Positions 1 to 6,426 of a DNA stretch of 7,647 nucleotides are shown here, piece by piece. How positions within the stretch are numbered: position 1 is the first letter of the stretch; each line of letters opens with the position of its first letter. A program made the position numbers and the translations under genes. The notes beneath the pieces were generated by a model, which saw only the letters and a list, made by a program, of their open reading frames with translations, did no database searches and had not been told where the DNA came from. This DNA is from Bifidobacteriaceae bacterium (GTDB lineage: Bacteria; Actinomycetota; Actinomycetes; Actinomycetales; WQXJ01). Where the stretch lies: NCBI GenBank assembly GCA_031266115.1, contig JAISBQ010000294.1:1-7647 (forward strand), in the 5' to 3' direction.

Positions 1-3000
1 TCACCACCACCCTGCCGGCGGGCACCAGCCAGGTTTCTGTGCAGCAGATTTCGGAGTCACGGCAGTACGCGCCTCCGGACCCCGACACCTCGTGCCCTCC
101 CGGTTTGGCTTACGGGGAAGTCTTCCCCGGTTTCTGGTTCTGCTCCGGCATGGCCGACACCGCCACCGATAACCCGGTCACCGCGAACGACATCTACAAG
201 GGTGGCCGCTTCATCGTCCGCGACGGTTCGGAGACCGGGGAGATCGTCGCCACGGTTCCCGCCGATGGCGAATCCTCCTCCGCCGTGTCCGTCCCCTACT
301 CCGGTCCCACCGGCACGCCGGTCACGCTGTACTTCCTGTACGAGCCCCCGGCCTACGACGTGACCATCGACGCCGCCCAGGCCGCCCAGATTCGCGCCGC
401 CAAGGCCGTGGTGGTCCGGGTCGGCACCCGCCAGGGTGAGTCCGCCGAGGAGATGGACCGCTACTCCATCGATCTGCCCCGTGGGCAGGCCGAACTGGTC
501 CAGTTGGTCCGCCAGCTCAACCCGAAGACTGTGGTCTGGGTCGAGTCCGTGGGTCAGGTCGATATCGAGGCCTTCCGCAACCCGTGGAACGCACCCGACG
601 GCGACGCACCGGATGGTGAGCCCTGGACCTGCACCACCGGATGCACGGTCCCCTCCATCATTTGGGCCAACTACAACGGCCAGGCCCAGGGTCAGGCGTT
701 TGGCCGGATCCTGTTCGGCAAGGCCAATCCGTCCGGCAAGCTGACCTATTCGTGGTACTCGGACATCCTCGAGATTGGCCATGTCAACGACTACAACCTG
801 CTGCCCACGGATACCACTAAGGGCCGCACGTATCTGTACACCGACGCGGCGCTGTCCTATCCCTTCGGTTGGGGCCTGTCCTACTCCTCGTTCGACTACG
901 CCAACATGAAGGTTGCCAGCCCGGTGATCGCCGGCGATGACACCCTGTCGGTGTCCGTGGACGTCACCAACACCTCCGCCGTGGTCGGCAAGGAAGTGGT
1001 CCAGCTCTACGTGACCGCTCCCGGTTCCGACGGGATCGACCGGCCCAAGCGCCAGCTCAAGGGCTTCGAGAAGATCGCGCTGGGCCCCGGTGCCACCAAG
1101 ACGGTCACCATCGACGTCCCGGCCGAGGACCTGTGGTTCTGGGACGACGAGGCGGACACGAAGACCTGGGATCTCGGCACCTGGACGCTGCGGATTGGCG
1201 GCTCCTCGGTGTCCGGCATCGCCGGCAGCTTCGCGCTCACCTCCGCGCCCAGCCCGAAGCTCGGCACGGTCATGACCATCCCGACGGGCGTTGTCCTCAA
1301 CACCGCCGCCCCGGCCAACACGATCGACGCCGGCCTGTCCGCTGCCCGCAGCGATGACGGCTTCTTCGATCTCGCCGACCGGTCGACGGTCAAGGTCGCC
1401 TACACCTCCTCCGACGCCTCGGTGGCGACAGTGGACGCAGGCGGCACCGTCTCGCCCGCGGGCGCCGGCATCGCCGAGATCACAGCCGCTGTCACCGTGG
1501 GCGGCGTCACCAAGTCCGATAGCTTCCCCGTCGTGGTGTACGCCGGTTCGTTCACCTCGAACCTCGGTGACGTGGACGTGACGCTGTTCGCCGATCAGGT
1601 TCGCTTCGCCGATCAGACCATCACGCCAGCTCAGGCCGCGGCCGGCTTCCAGCTGCCCGCGGACATGATCGTCGATGACACGGCGACCTTCGCCTACCGG
1701 ATCGCTCCGATGGACGTCAACACGGCCGGCGCTACGGTCACCGCCGATGGCGAGTTCACGGCGACCGACGATGGCGTCGCCCGGGTGACCGTGGTGGCCA
1801 CCTCTGGTGACGCCACCTATTCGCGTACCGCCACGGTCCGCGTGCAATCGGCAGCCCCGGTGGATTCGGCCGCTCTGGCCGACGCGATCAACCAGGCCTC
1901 CAGCCCGTCCCTCGTGGCAGGCGCATACACGGCGGCCTCATGGTCGGCACTCCAGCAGGCCATCGCGCAGGCATCGGCTACGTTCGCCAACACCTCGGCC
2001 ACCCAGGCCCAGATCGACGCCGCCACGGCAGCCCTTGCCAAGGCGCGCAGCGGACTGGTCCAGCGCGGCAACCTCACGGCCCTGAACGCCATCGTCGGTG
2101 CCGCCGGAGCACTCCAGGCCGGCGCCTACACGGACGATAGCTGGGCACCGCTCGCCGCCGCCCTCAGCGCCGCCAAGGCGTTGCAGGCCGCGCCGGCGGG
2201 GACGTCTCAGGCCCAGGCGGACGCGGCAGCGTCCGCTATCAGCCAGGCTATCGCCGCCTTGACGGCGAAGCCCGCCACGGTCGATGAGGCGGCCTCCGCG
2301 CGTGCGGCGCTCGCCTCGATCGTGGCGCAGCTCGCGCTGGCCAGCCCGGATGCCTACACCGAGGCCTCGTGGAAGTCCGTCGACGCGGCGCTCACCGCGG
2401 CCAAGGCATTGCTGGCCAACCCGAACGCCGCGGCGGCCGACCTGCGGTCCGCGCTGCAGGCGCTGTCCGCGGGAGTCGCGGGTCTTGCCGTGGCCGAGCC
2501 AAAGGTCGCGGCGCCGGGCACCGTCAAGGTGGCCCAGCGTGCGGTCACTCTGGTGAAGGGCAAGGCCATCAAGCTGGCGGCCAAGGATTATGCGCCGGCC
2601 GGTCCGGTCGCAGTGACCTGGAAGTCGTCCAACACCAAGGTCGCCACGGTCTCCTCGTCCGGCAGGATCGCGGCCAAGAAGGCGGGCAAGGCCACCATTA
2701 CGGTGACCGGGCCGAGCGGCAAGACCACGGTCGCCGTGACCGTCGTCGCCAAGCGGCCCAAGGCCTACAAGTCGACCAAGGTGGCCGCATCGGTCCCCGC
2801 GGCGATGAAGGTCGGCGAGATCGCCTACGTTTCGGGCACCTACTCCCCCGCCAAGGCGACAGGGATTAAGGTGCGCTATGCCTCCTCGGACAGCTCGGTT
2901 CTCGCCGTCGCCTCGACGGGCCAACTGGTTGCCGTCAAGGCTGGTACCGCGACCGTGACGGTCAAGACCCAGCACGTCTCCAAGAAGTACACGGTGACGG

Positions 3001-3008
3001 TCCAGTAG
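1..3008 (+). CDS. Secreted glycoside hydrolase family 3 protein with FIVAR and Ig-like repeats (5' end missing)
   Basis: The frame is open from the left edge (first whole codon at 3) to TAG at 3006-3008, giving 1001 visible residues. The start lies outside the window; GTG at 39 is internal. The GH3 C-terminal domain (about 381-870) is recognised by VVVRVGTRQGES..DRYSIDLP, then ANYNGQAQGQAFGRILFGKANPSGKL, split here as ANYNGQAQGQAFG and RILFGKANPSGKL, and YPFGWGLSYSSFDY. A fibronectin-III-like domain follows (about 936-1238), the usual GH3 partner. Next come two Ig-like modules (about 1251-1538 and 1596-1847), three FIVAR repeats (1860-2489) and two Big_2 modules (2511-3005). The GH3 N-terminal (beta/alpha)8 domain with the nucleophile Asp, and the export signal, should lie upstream. 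Known GH3 activities are beta-glucosidase, beta-xylosidase, arabinofuranosidase and beta-N-acetylhexosaminidase; the visible part does not decide the substrate. There is no LPxTG motif or C-terminal membrane segment, so it is probably released or held non-covalently at the wall. An insert with CTTGC (about 630-644) interrupts the GH3 C-domain. Secretion is inferred from the accessory modules. Confidence 0.93.
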   Translation, partial: TTTLPAGTSQVSVQQISESRQYAPPDPDTSCPPGLAYGEVFPGFWFCSGMADTATDNPVTANDIYKGGRFIVRDGSETGEIVATVPADGESSSAVSVPYSGPTGTPVTLYFLYEPPAYDVTIDAAQAAQIRAAKAVVVRVGTRQGESAEEMDRYSIDLPRGQAELVQLVRQLNPKTVVWVESVGQVDIEAFRNPWNAPDGDAPDGEPWTCTTGCTVPSIIWANYNGQAQGQAFGRILFGKANPSGKLTYSWYSDILEIGHVNDYNLLPTDTTKGRTYLYTDAALSYPFGWGLSYSSFDYANMKVASPVIAGDDTLSVSVDVTNTSAVVGKEVVQLYVTAPGSDGIDRPKRQLKGFEKIALGPGATKTVTIDVPAEDLWFWDDEADTKTWDLGTWTLRIGGSSVSGIAGSFALTSAPSPKLGTVMTIPTGVVLNTAAPANTIDAGLSAARSDDGFFDLADRSTVKVAYTSSDASVATVDAGGTVSPAGAGIAEITAAVTVGGVTKSDSFPVVVYAGSFTSNLGDVDVTLFADQVRFADQTITPAQAAAGFQLPADMIVDDTATFAYRIAPMDVNTAGATVTADGEFTATDDGVARVTVVATSGDATYSRTATVRVQSAAPVDSAALADAINQASSPSLVAGAYTAASWSALQQAIAQASATFANTSATQAQIDAATAALAKARSGLVQRGNLTALNAIVGAAGALQAGAYTDDSWAPLAAALSAAKALQAAPAGTSQAQADAAASAISQAIAALTAKPATVDEAASARAALASIVAQLALASPDAYTEASWKSVDAALTAAKALLANPNAAAADLRSALQALSAGVAGLAVAEPKVAAPGTVKVAQRAVTLVKGKAIKLAAKDYAPAGPVAVTWKSSNTKVATVSSSGRIAAKKAGKATITVTGPSGKTTVAVTVVAKRPKAYKSTKVAASVPAAMKVGEIAYVSGTYSPAKATGIKVRYASSDSSVLAVASTGQLVAVKAGTATVTVKTQHVSKKYTVTVQ
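1860..2489 (+). repeat. Three tandem FIVAR domains in the GH3 protein
   Basis: Three units of about 68-70 residues start near 1860, 2067 and 2283. Each has a (G/D)AYT..SW core followed by an Ala-rich pair of helices: GAYTAASWSALQQA, GAYTDDSWAPLAAA and DAYTEASWKSVDAA. Each ends in an A..AL....A.L pattern. FIVAR modules occur in cell-surface and secreted carbohydrate-active proteins of actinobacteria and firmicutes, where they are thought to serve as spacers or binding modules. The units are diverged in DNA sequence, so this is an old duplication rather than a recent one. Confidence 0.85.
2511..3005 (+). other. Basic C-terminal pair of Big_2 Ig-like modules
   Basis: Two Ig-like modules close the protein. 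The first carries the Big_2 hallmarks VTWKSSNTKVATVSSSGRI followed by AKKAGKATITV. The second carries VRYASSDSSVLAVASTGQL followed by AVKAGTATVTV. By my count this 165-residue tail has 22 Lys and 4 Arg against 3 Asp/Glu, whereas the GH3 part is visibly rich in Asp and Glu. There is no sorting signal after it. Electrostatic retention on anionic wall polymers is my inference. Confidence 0.8.
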
Positions 3009-3030
3009 TACTGGCGCCGTTGTCGTTCCA

Positions 3031-3085
3031 CCACTCGGGTGGCCGGGAGGTTCGCGTCATGCGGGCCTCCCGGTCGCCTGAGTGG
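3031..3085 (+). terminator. 25-bp hairpin between the GH3 and FKBP genes, probable terminator or attenuator
   Basis: Arm 3031-3055 pairs with arm 3061-3085 around the five-base loop GTCAT, with no mismatch in plus-strand RNA: 20 Watson-Crick and 5 G.U pairs. On the opposite strand the G.U pairs become A.C mismatches, so the structure is specific to plus transcripts. It starts 22 nt after the GH3 stop codon. There is no following U tract; many actinobacterial terminators lack one. Only 14 nt separate it from the Shine-Dalgarno of the next gene, so it could instead attenuate read-through or stabilise an RNA end. Confidence 0.65.
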
Positions 3086-3099
3086 CCCTCGTCCCGCCC

Positions 3100-3107
3100 A
3101 GGAAGGA
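3100..3107 (+). promoter_or_regulatory. Ribosome binding site that sets the FKBP start
   Basis: AGGAAGGA lies 7 nt before ATG 3115. This favours 3115 over the in-frame GTG at 3082, which sits inside the hairpin arm and would put 11 non-signal residues before the lipoprotein signal peptide. Confidence 0.8.
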
Positions 3108-3114
3108 TTCACCC

Positions 3115-4107
3115 ATGATCCGCACAACGATCGCCATCGTCGCCGGTGCCCTCATGCTGGCCGGGTGTGGCTCCGGCGGCAGCCCGGATTCCGAGCCGTA
3201 CACGCCCGATCCGGACGAGGTGGCGGTCTCTGATATCCGGTGGCCGGACGATGGCGGAAACCAACCCGAACTGTCCTTCCCGCTTCCGCTTCGCCTGACC
3301 GAGCCGACCGCGGCCTTCATGACGGCCGGCGAGGGCGAGGAGATCGCGGTGGGCGACCTCGTGGTGTTCGAGACGACGGTGTTCAACGGGGAAGACGGCT
3401 CGGTACTGGAGTCGACCTTCCAGACCGGCGAACCGGAGACGCTGATCCTGTCAGTCGATACCACCGAGGCCACCATGTTGGCGGCGTTCACGCAGGCCAA
3501 GGTCGGAGCGCGGTTCGTCTACGGCCGTCCGGCGCCCGATGTCGTGGCTCCCGATGCGACGCCATCGGCGGCCGCGACGCCAGCTGACCAAGCTGACGGC
3601 GCCTCGCCAGACCCGACGTCTACCGACCTGGTGCCCCAGCCGTCGGTGCTCTTGGCTATCACGGTCCGGTCCACCACCCAGCTACCGGACGCGGCCAGCG
3701 GGGCTCCGGTCGATCCCCCGGCGGGGCTTCCTGCCATCGACTTTGATGAGGAAGGCAATCCCACCATGGCGCCGCAGGAGGGCGAACCTCCGGCCGATCT
3801 GGTGGCCCAGCCCCTCATCGAAGGCACGGGCCCGGTGGTCGACGCCACTCAGGTGGTCGCCGTCAAGTACGCGGGCTGGCTGTGGGACGGCACCCTGTTC
3901 GACTCCACCTGGGGGGCGACGGTTCCCGCCGCTTTCTCCCTGTCGGGCGTGATCCAGGGCTGGGGTGAAGGCCTCGCCGGGCAGAAGGTGGGCAGCCGCG
4001 TGCTCCTGGTTGTCCCGCCGGCACTCGGCTACGGCGGAGCGGGGACCGACACCGTGCCGCCCAGTTCCACGCTGGTATTCCTCGTGGACATCCTCGGGGC
4101 CTACTGA
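3115..4107 (+). CDS. FKBP-type peptidyl-prolyl cis-trans isomerase, lipoprotein
   Basis: The protein has 330 residues. A short signal peptide ends in lipobox LAGC, with Cys18 the lipidated residue, so it is predicted to sit on the outer face of the membrane. The C-terminal FKBP domain (about 232-330) keeps residues corresponding to the FKBP12 active site: Tyr252 (VKYAGW), Phe262-Asp263 (GTLFDS), Val279-Ile280 and Trp283 (GVIQGW), Tyr306 (ALGYGG) and Phe322. It should catalyse cis-trans isomerisation of Xaa-Pro bonds and assist folding of exported proteins. A first FKBP-like domain (about 60-187) keeps the fold pattern (VGDLVVFETTVF, AKVGARFVYG, SVLLAITV) but lacks the Phe-Asp and Trp positions. 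It is interrupted by a Pro/Ala/Thr/Asp-rich stretch (about 143-175). It follows the GH3 gene on the same strand; with little room for its own promoter after the hairpin, it is probably read through from upstream. Confidence 0.92.
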   Translation: MIRTTIAIVAGALMLAGCGSGGSPDSEPYTPDPDEVAVSDIRWPDDGGNQPELSFPLPLRLTEPTAAFMTAGEGEEIAVGDLVVFETTVFNGEDGSVLESTFQTGEPETLILSVDTTEATMLAAFTQAKVGARFVYGRPAPDVVAPDATPSAAATPADQADGASPDPTSTDLVPQPSVLLAITVRSTTQLPDAASGAPVDPPAGLPAIDFDEEGNPTMAPQEGEPPADLVAQPLIEGTGPVVDATQVVAVKYAGWLWDGTLFDSTWGATVPAAFSLSGVIQGWGEGLAGQKVGSRVLLVVPPALGYGGAGTDTVPPSSTLVFLVDILGAY

Positions 4108-4131
4108 CACCTGAGAACGCGCCGGCGCCCG
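4108..4131. other. 24-bp gap between convergent genes
   Basis: The FKBP gene (plus) and the ABC ATPase gene (minus) end 24 bp apart. The only structure is the GC palindrome GCGCCGGCGC at 4119-4128, which can fold only a 3-bp stem with a 4-base loop. No convincing terminator is visible for either transcript. Confidence 0.6.
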
Positions 4132-4992
4132 TTAGAGGGGAACGCGCAACAGGGCCCTGGCCTGGTAGTCCCGCGTCAGCTCATTGGGGACGCCGGTGAT
4201 GGCGGCGATGATGTCCTCATACGAGACGTCCGTCATCGGCGCTTCCCCGTTGATCCGTCCGTGGCGCATCACCACGAGCCTGTCGGCCACCGCCTGGACA
4301 TCCGAGAGGGAATGGCTGATGAGCATGACCCCGTGGCCAATGTCCCTCAGGTGTTCGATGAGGTTGAGCACCTCGGCGGTCTGTGCGATGGACAGGGAGC
4401 TGGTGGGCTCGTCGAGCACCACCACGCGAGGGGACCCCAACATCGCGCGGGCCACAGCGGTGGATTGACGTTGACCGCCGGATAGGCCCCCCACCTTGGT
4501 GTGCACCGGGGGCATCCGGGCGCCGATGCGTCCCAGCACCTCCTGGGTAACCTCTTCCATGCCGCGTTCGTCGAGTTGTCCGTTTTTCACCAGTTCCCGC
4601 CCGAGGAACAGGTTCGAGACGACGTCGAGGTTCTCGCACAGGGCGAGTTCCTGGAAGACGGAGGCGATGCCGAGTCCGTGCGCGGCGGAGGGGGACGGGA
4701 TCGCGGTACGCCGTCCGTCCAGGTAGAGATCGCCGCTGTCCGGCTGGTGAATGCCTGCGATGACCTTGGCGAGGACAGACTTGCCCGCCGCGTTGTCTCC
4801 CACCACCCCGACCACCTCATGGGCGAAGATGTCGAAGTCCACGCAGTCGAGGGCCTGCACGCGGCCGAACGCCTTGGAGACTCGGCGCAGCGAGAGCACC
4901 GGTGCCGAGGGTGAGGTGGACACGGCTGGGGCACCTGGGGGCGGAGCCGTGGCCGGGGTCGGGGCATGGTTGGTCCAGATCTCAGTAGACAT
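4132..4992 (-). CDS. Sugar ABC transporter ATP-binding protein, single nucleotide-binding domain (FrcA-like)
   Basis: The protein has 286 residues from ATG 4992-4990, a start set by an upstream GGAGG. It hydrolyses ATP on the inner face of the membrane to drive sugar import. Motifs in order: Walker A GDNAAGKS (65-72), Q-loop Gln114 (VFQELALCENL), signature LSGGQ (170-174), Walker B VVVLDEP (190-196, catalytic Glu195), D-loop SSLS and switch His227 (ISHSL). The sequence style matches the carbohydrate-uptake (CUT2) ATPases. Those of the RbsA/XylG/MmsA type have two fused domains of about 500 residues; this has one, as in FrcA. The N-terminus carries an extra Pro/Ala/Thr-rich stretch (about 8-31). 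Walker A has Ala where Gly is commonest (GDNGAGKS), which should be tolerated. The start overlaps the end of the ROK gene by 11 nt. No permease is in the window; pairing with the divergent binding protein is inference. Confidence 0.9.
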   Translation of the reverse strand: MSTEIWTNHAPTPATAPPPGAPAVSTSPSAPVLSLRRVSKAFGRVQALDCVDFDIFAHEVVGVVGDNAAGKSVLAKVIAGIHQPDSGDLYLDGRRTAIPSPSAAHGLGIASVFQELALCENLDVVSNLFLGRELVKNGQLDERGMEEVTQEVLGRIGARMPPVHTKVGGLSGGQRQSTAVARAMLGSPRVVVLDEPTSSLSIAQTAEVLNLIEHLRDIGHGVMLISHSLSDVQAVADRLVVMRHGRINGEAPMTDVSYEDIIAAITGVPNELTRDYQARALLRVPL

Positions 4993-6175
4993 GTGCCACC
5001 TCCAGTGTTCCGATGGGTAGGGCAACCGAATCCAGGGCCAGTGCCACTGCTCCCCGGACCTCGGCGGCCTCACCGAGTGTGCTTTGGACCACGTCTAGTT
5101 CCGCAAACTGGCTCGCCAGGCTTGCTCGGGCGACGGTGGCCCGCAACGGCGCGAGGGCGATCTCGCCCGCCGTGCCAAGAATCCCGCCCACCACCACCCG
5201 TTGGGGGTTGAACACGTTGCACAGGGCGGCGACGGCCGCCCCCACGTGCTCCCCCGAATCGGCGACCACCCGAGTGCACCCCACATCTCCCGCCAGCGCC
5301 TTGGCGATGATGTCCCGCAGCGCGAGGTTGCCGTGCGTGGCGCGCAGCGTCTCCACCAGGACGCCCGAATTGACCACGGTCTCCAGGCAGCCACGGTTCC
5401 CGCACACACAAACCCTGCCGTTCTCGACCACGCGCACGTGGCCAATCTCCCCGGCCATGCCGCCGTGACCCCGCACCACGCATCCGTCCACGAGCAGTCC
5501 GGCTCCCACCCCGTGGCCGATGGCGACGAAGACCGCGGCGTCGCATCCTTGAGCGGCGCCGTAGCGGTGCTCGGCGACGATGGCGAGGTTGGCGTCGTTG
5601 TCGATCCACACAGGCTTGCCGATCCGCCTGGAGAAAGATCCGGGGATGTCCACCTCGTCCCATCCGCGAAGGACGCCCCGCACGGATAGCAGGCCCGTGC
5701 GCACGTCCACGGGCGCCGCGACCGCCAATCCGACGCCCAACAGCTCTTCCGGTGTGGCGCCGACGGACTCCACCATGTCGTGGATGAGCCGCGCCGCGCG
5801 GTCCATCCCCGTGTCGGCGCGATGCTCGTAAGGCAGCGGCATGTGTTGCGTGGCCACCACGGTCCCGGCCATGTCGGCGAGTTCGATGCGCAGCATGCGC
5901 TGAGAAAAGTGGACGCCGGCCACCATCCCAAGCTGCCTCGCCAGGGAGACTTGCTGCGCGCGGCGCCCGGACCGCGAGACCGGGGCCGTCATCAACACTC
6001 CGGCCGCCACCAGCTCCTTGACGATGGTGGACACGGTGGCCGTCGACAGGCCCGTCGCGCCGGCCAACTCGACCTGCGTGATGGCCCCAAAACGCTTGAT
6101 GGCGTCCACCAGCCGTGCGCGGTTGGCTTCGCGCAACGAACTCTGGGACCCCGGTGTCGCCCGGTCGACGCTCAC
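4982..6175 (-). CDS. ROK-family transcriptional repressor (NagC/XylR type)
   Basis: The protein has 397 residues from GTG 6175-6173, a normal length for ROK repressors. A winged helix-turn-helix occupies residues 14-61 (ITQVELAGATGLSTATVSTI is the HTH core), followed by the wing GRRAQQVSL (70-78). The ROK fold follows: IDNDANLA (about 192-199), the phosphate-loop-like GHGVGAGL, GEIGH (242-246), and the zinc site His246 plus CVCGNRGCLE (Cys256, Cys258, Cys263). The N-terminal ATP motif DxGxT of sugar kinases is replaced by GVHFSQ, so it should bind a sugar ligand without phosphorylating it. It should repress its own unit and probably the divergent binding-protein gene, with sugar relieving repression. 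An upstream in-frame ATG (6292) is rejected because a promoter and the rest of the intergenic region would then be coding. The stop TGA (4984-4982) overlaps the ATPase start, indicating an operon. Confidence 0.92.
   Translation of the reverse strand: MSVDRATPGSQSSLREANRARLVDAIKRFGAITQVELAGATGLSTATVSTIVKELVAAGVLMTAPVSRSGRRAQQVSLARQLGMVAGVHFSQRMLRIELADMAGTVVATQHMPLPYEHRADTGMDRAARLIHDMVESVGATPEELLGVGLAVAAPVDVRTGLLSVRGVLRGWDEVDIPGSFSRRIGKPVWIDNDANLAIVAEHRYGAAQGCDAAVFVAIGHGVGAGLLVDGCVVRGHGGMAGEIGHVRVVENGRVCVCGNRGCLETVVNSGVLVETLRATHGNLALRDIIAKALAGDVGCTRVVADSGEHVGAAVAALCNVFNPQRVVVGGILGTAGEIALAPLRATVARASLASQFAELDVVQSTLGEAAEVRGAVALALDSVALPIGTLEVAHVY
4999..5003 (-). promoter_or_regulatory. Ribosome binding site that sets the ABC ATPase start
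   Basis: On the minus strand GGAGG stands 6 nt before ATG 4992-4990, inside the last codons of the ROK gene. It supports this start over the longer in-frame reading from 5073, whose extra 27 residues have no similarity to the family. Confidence 0.8.
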
Positions 6176-6182
6176 CTGACGC

Positions 6183-6210
6183 AGTTTACTGCCCGGCCAG
6201 GACTGGACAA
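6183..6210 (-). promoter_or_regulatory. Probable leaderless promoter of the ROK-ATPase operon
   Basis: On the minus strand TTGTCC (6210-6205) is followed by a 16-nt spacer and TAAACT (6188-6183), which fits the actinobacterial TANNNT -10 pattern. GTG 6175 begins 7 nt after the -10, so transcription would start at or next to the start codon. No Shine-Dalgarno precedes the GTG (GCGTCAG), which fits leaderless initiation. An inverted repeat CCAG-GA-CTGG (6197-6206) sits between the two boxes, touching the -35, and is a candidate operator. Confidence 0.55.
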
Positions 6211-6275
6211 GACCGGGGTGGATGTGCTTGAGTTTGAGAAGCGAAGTCACAGTTGCATAACGGTGGTCGTTGGCC

Positions 6276-6305
6276 TTGACCTCAAAACACAAACCAGGCT
6301 AGCGT
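6276..6305 (+). promoter_or_regulatory. Candidate promoter of the ChvE-like gene
   Basis: TTGACC (6276-6281) and TAGCGT (6300-6305) are separated by 18 nt. The -35 matches TTGACA at 5 of 6 bases and the -10 fits TANNNT. Transcription from about 6312 would give a leader of about 220 nt containing the upstream ORF. This is the best pair I could find on the plus strand, but it is not decisive. Confidence 0.4.
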
Positions 6306-6335
6306 TCAATCGCTCCGTTCCCTGGGGCACGTCCT

Positions 6336-6348
6336 TGACAAGTGACAA
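6336..6348. repeat. Tandem TGACAA repeat, candidate operator
   Basis: TGACAA occurs at 6336-6341 and again at 6343-6348, separated by one base. The first copy is part of CTTGACAAG, a CTTG/CAAG inverted repeat around one base. It lies downstream of the candidate plus promoter, where a repressor could block elongation. A TTGACA here (6335-6340) has no matching -10, so an operator reading is preferred. Confidence 0.3.
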
Positions 6349-6426
6349 CCTCCGGGAGTGGCGGCGCGATTTGCGATGGCCCCAACCGGAACCATTCAGC
6401 GTGTCGCAAGGACGAGACAGGCAGGT

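Noticed and set aside
57..1847. Long open frame of 596 codons on the minus strand opposite the GH3 gene
   Set aside because: It is Gly/Arg/Asp/His-rich without domains, and it mirrors a clear GH3 coding frame. Such antisense frames are normal in GC-rich DNA.
1938..2975. Minus-strand open frame of 345 codons opposite the FIVAR and Big_2 region
   Set aside because: The composition is low-complexity Arg/Gly/Leu and no motif is present; it is the complement of Ala- and Lys-rich repeat codons.
3082..3114. In-frame GTG start for the FKBP gene upstream of ATG 3115
   Set aside because: It lies inside the hairpin arm, has no ribosome binding site, and would add 11 residues before a well-formed lipoprotein signal.
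4119..4128. GCGCCGGCGC palindrome as a shared terminator
   Set aside because: It folds only a 3-bp stem with a 4-base loop and has no U tract on either side.
4993..5073. N-terminal extension of the ABC ATPase from 5073
   Set aside because: The added residues are Trp/Arg/Pro-rich and unlike the family, while ATG 4992 has a good GGAGG at the right distance.
6176..6292. ATG 6292 as the start of the ROK protein
   Set aside because: The extra 39 residues precede the usual start of ROK repressors and would place the TTGTCC/TAAACT promoter inside coding sequence.
6335..6340. TTGACA as a -35 box for the ChvE-like gene
   Set aside because: No TANNNT hexamer lies 16-19 nt downstream; the upstream TTGACC/TAGCGT pair fits better.
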